Positions 12,868-13,199 of a stretch of 13,199 nucleotides of DNA are shown here, piece after piece. The stretch is taken from contig JAPLNJ010000278.1 of assembly GCA_026692885.1 (NCBI GenBank), positions 1 through 13,199 of the forward strand. The letters run 5' to 3'. The stretch is from Planctomycetota bacterium (GTDB lineage Bacteria > Planctomycetota > Planctomycetia > Pirellulales > Pirellulaceae). Position 1 is the stretch's first letter, and every line of letters begins with the position of its first letter. The position numbers and the translations under genes were made by a program. Under the pieces are notes generated by a model that saw only the letters and a program-made list of their open reading frames with translations, was not told where the DNA came from and did no database searches.

Positions 12868-13197
12868 TTACCCGGTCCACCCGTAGTTGGATGCTTCCCA
12901 GTAAATCAACTCCCGAAGCGGGAGCAGTACGCCAGCATAATCGAACGTATTTGCGAAGAGCGTCAGAAAGCTTCCGCCCCCTCCCATCATTCTAGAACCG
13001 GTTTGAACGAGAAACGCCCTGTATTCAGCACCCATAATCCGCCACCAAGTCATGGCCTCTTTCTCAAGGAGAATGGGGTTGCCGACATATTCCAGCACGT
13101 GGGTAAGCTCATGCGCCATCTTGCTCCAGTTCTTGCCCGCGCTACGGGTCAGCGCCATAAGCTCGCTGTCTGTCCACGAAACGAACCCTTTCGCAAT
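12868..13197 (-). CDS. Cassette C5: C-terminal end of a toxin tip with an HExxH zinc-protease motif (partial)
   Basis: The frame is open to the right edge. It starts IAKGFVSWTDSELMALTRSA, then GKNWSKMAHELTHVLEYVGN, PILLEKEAMTWWRIMGAEYR and ends in ELIYWEASNYGWTG. HELTH is a zincin HExxH motif; the Glu in EKEA, 12-15 residues on, is a plausible third zinc ligand, as in RHS/DUF4157-like tips with HELxHVxQ. I cannot see the RHS core end, which would lie beyond the window, so membership of the array rests on strand, spacing and the immunity-like gene behind it. A Gly-rich MMGGGGSF stretch follows. The ATG at 13158 is probably internal. Confidence 0.6.
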   Translation of the reverse strand: MAKGFVSWTDSELMALTRSAGKNWSKMAHELTHVLEYVGNPILLEKEAMTWWRIMGAEYRAFLVQTGSRMMGGGGSFLTLFANTFDYAGVLLPLRELIYWEASNYGWTG

Positions 13198-13199
13198 CT

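Overview
The window looks like chromosomal DNA of a planctomycete, most likely of the Pirellula/Rhodopirellula kind. This is an inference from three things: GC-rich coding, the RHS core-end wording RFNRLDPFSGN..DPLSLHKY, and a palindromic repeat carrying CAGGCTTTCCAGCCTG that I recall from that group. No search could be run.

The left half (1-5485) is ordinary housekeeping and small accessory DNA. It holds the 3' part of an isoprenylcysteine-carboxyl-methyltransferase-like membrane protein and a leftover C-terminal piece of a sugar-phosphate isomerase/epimerase. On the minus strand there is a tRNA-Leu(UAG) with its terminator, then a VapBC-type toxin-antitoxin locus whose PIN toxin is cut short. 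A plus-strand run of four genes follows: a GmhA-like SIS isomerase, a ROK sugar kinase, ScpB and YggS. The run ends at a perfect 22-bp inverted repeat (5526-5584). From 5585 to about 6170 I see no gene, only one structured repeat (5968-6045).

The right half (about 6170-13199) is a cluster of RHS-type polymorphic toxin tips with their immunity genes. Each complete unit has the same plan. A leader carries a near-invariant 16-mer, GTTCTTTGACAATTCG, which resembles the boxA antitermination site of rRNA leaders. About 240-340 bp later comes the end of the RHS core (RFNRxDPF..GN..DPxSLHKY..DP[ST]G), then a unique toxin tip, then an immunity gene. C1 (plus) has an HNH-like tip, broken by a frameshift, with a SUKH-like immunity gene. 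C2 (minus) is a stump only. C3 (minus) has a PD-(D/E)XK-like nuclease tip and an unnamed immunity gene. C4 (minus) has an SCP1.201/DddA-like cytidine deaminase tip and an Imm1 immunity gene. C5 (minus, running off the right edge) has an HExxH zinc-protease-like tip and a three-helix membrane protein as probable immunity factor.

None of the units has the large RHS N-terminal part, and the C1 frame has no start codon before the core-end signature. They are best read as orphan tips: either a displaced-cassette graveyard or a store of alternative tips for a full-length RHS gene elsewhere. C1 lies inverted relative to C2-C5, with homologous leader arms facing each other on both sides. The most notable signals are the repeated boxA-like leader, the deaminase-Imm1 pair, and the head-to-head junction near 8135.
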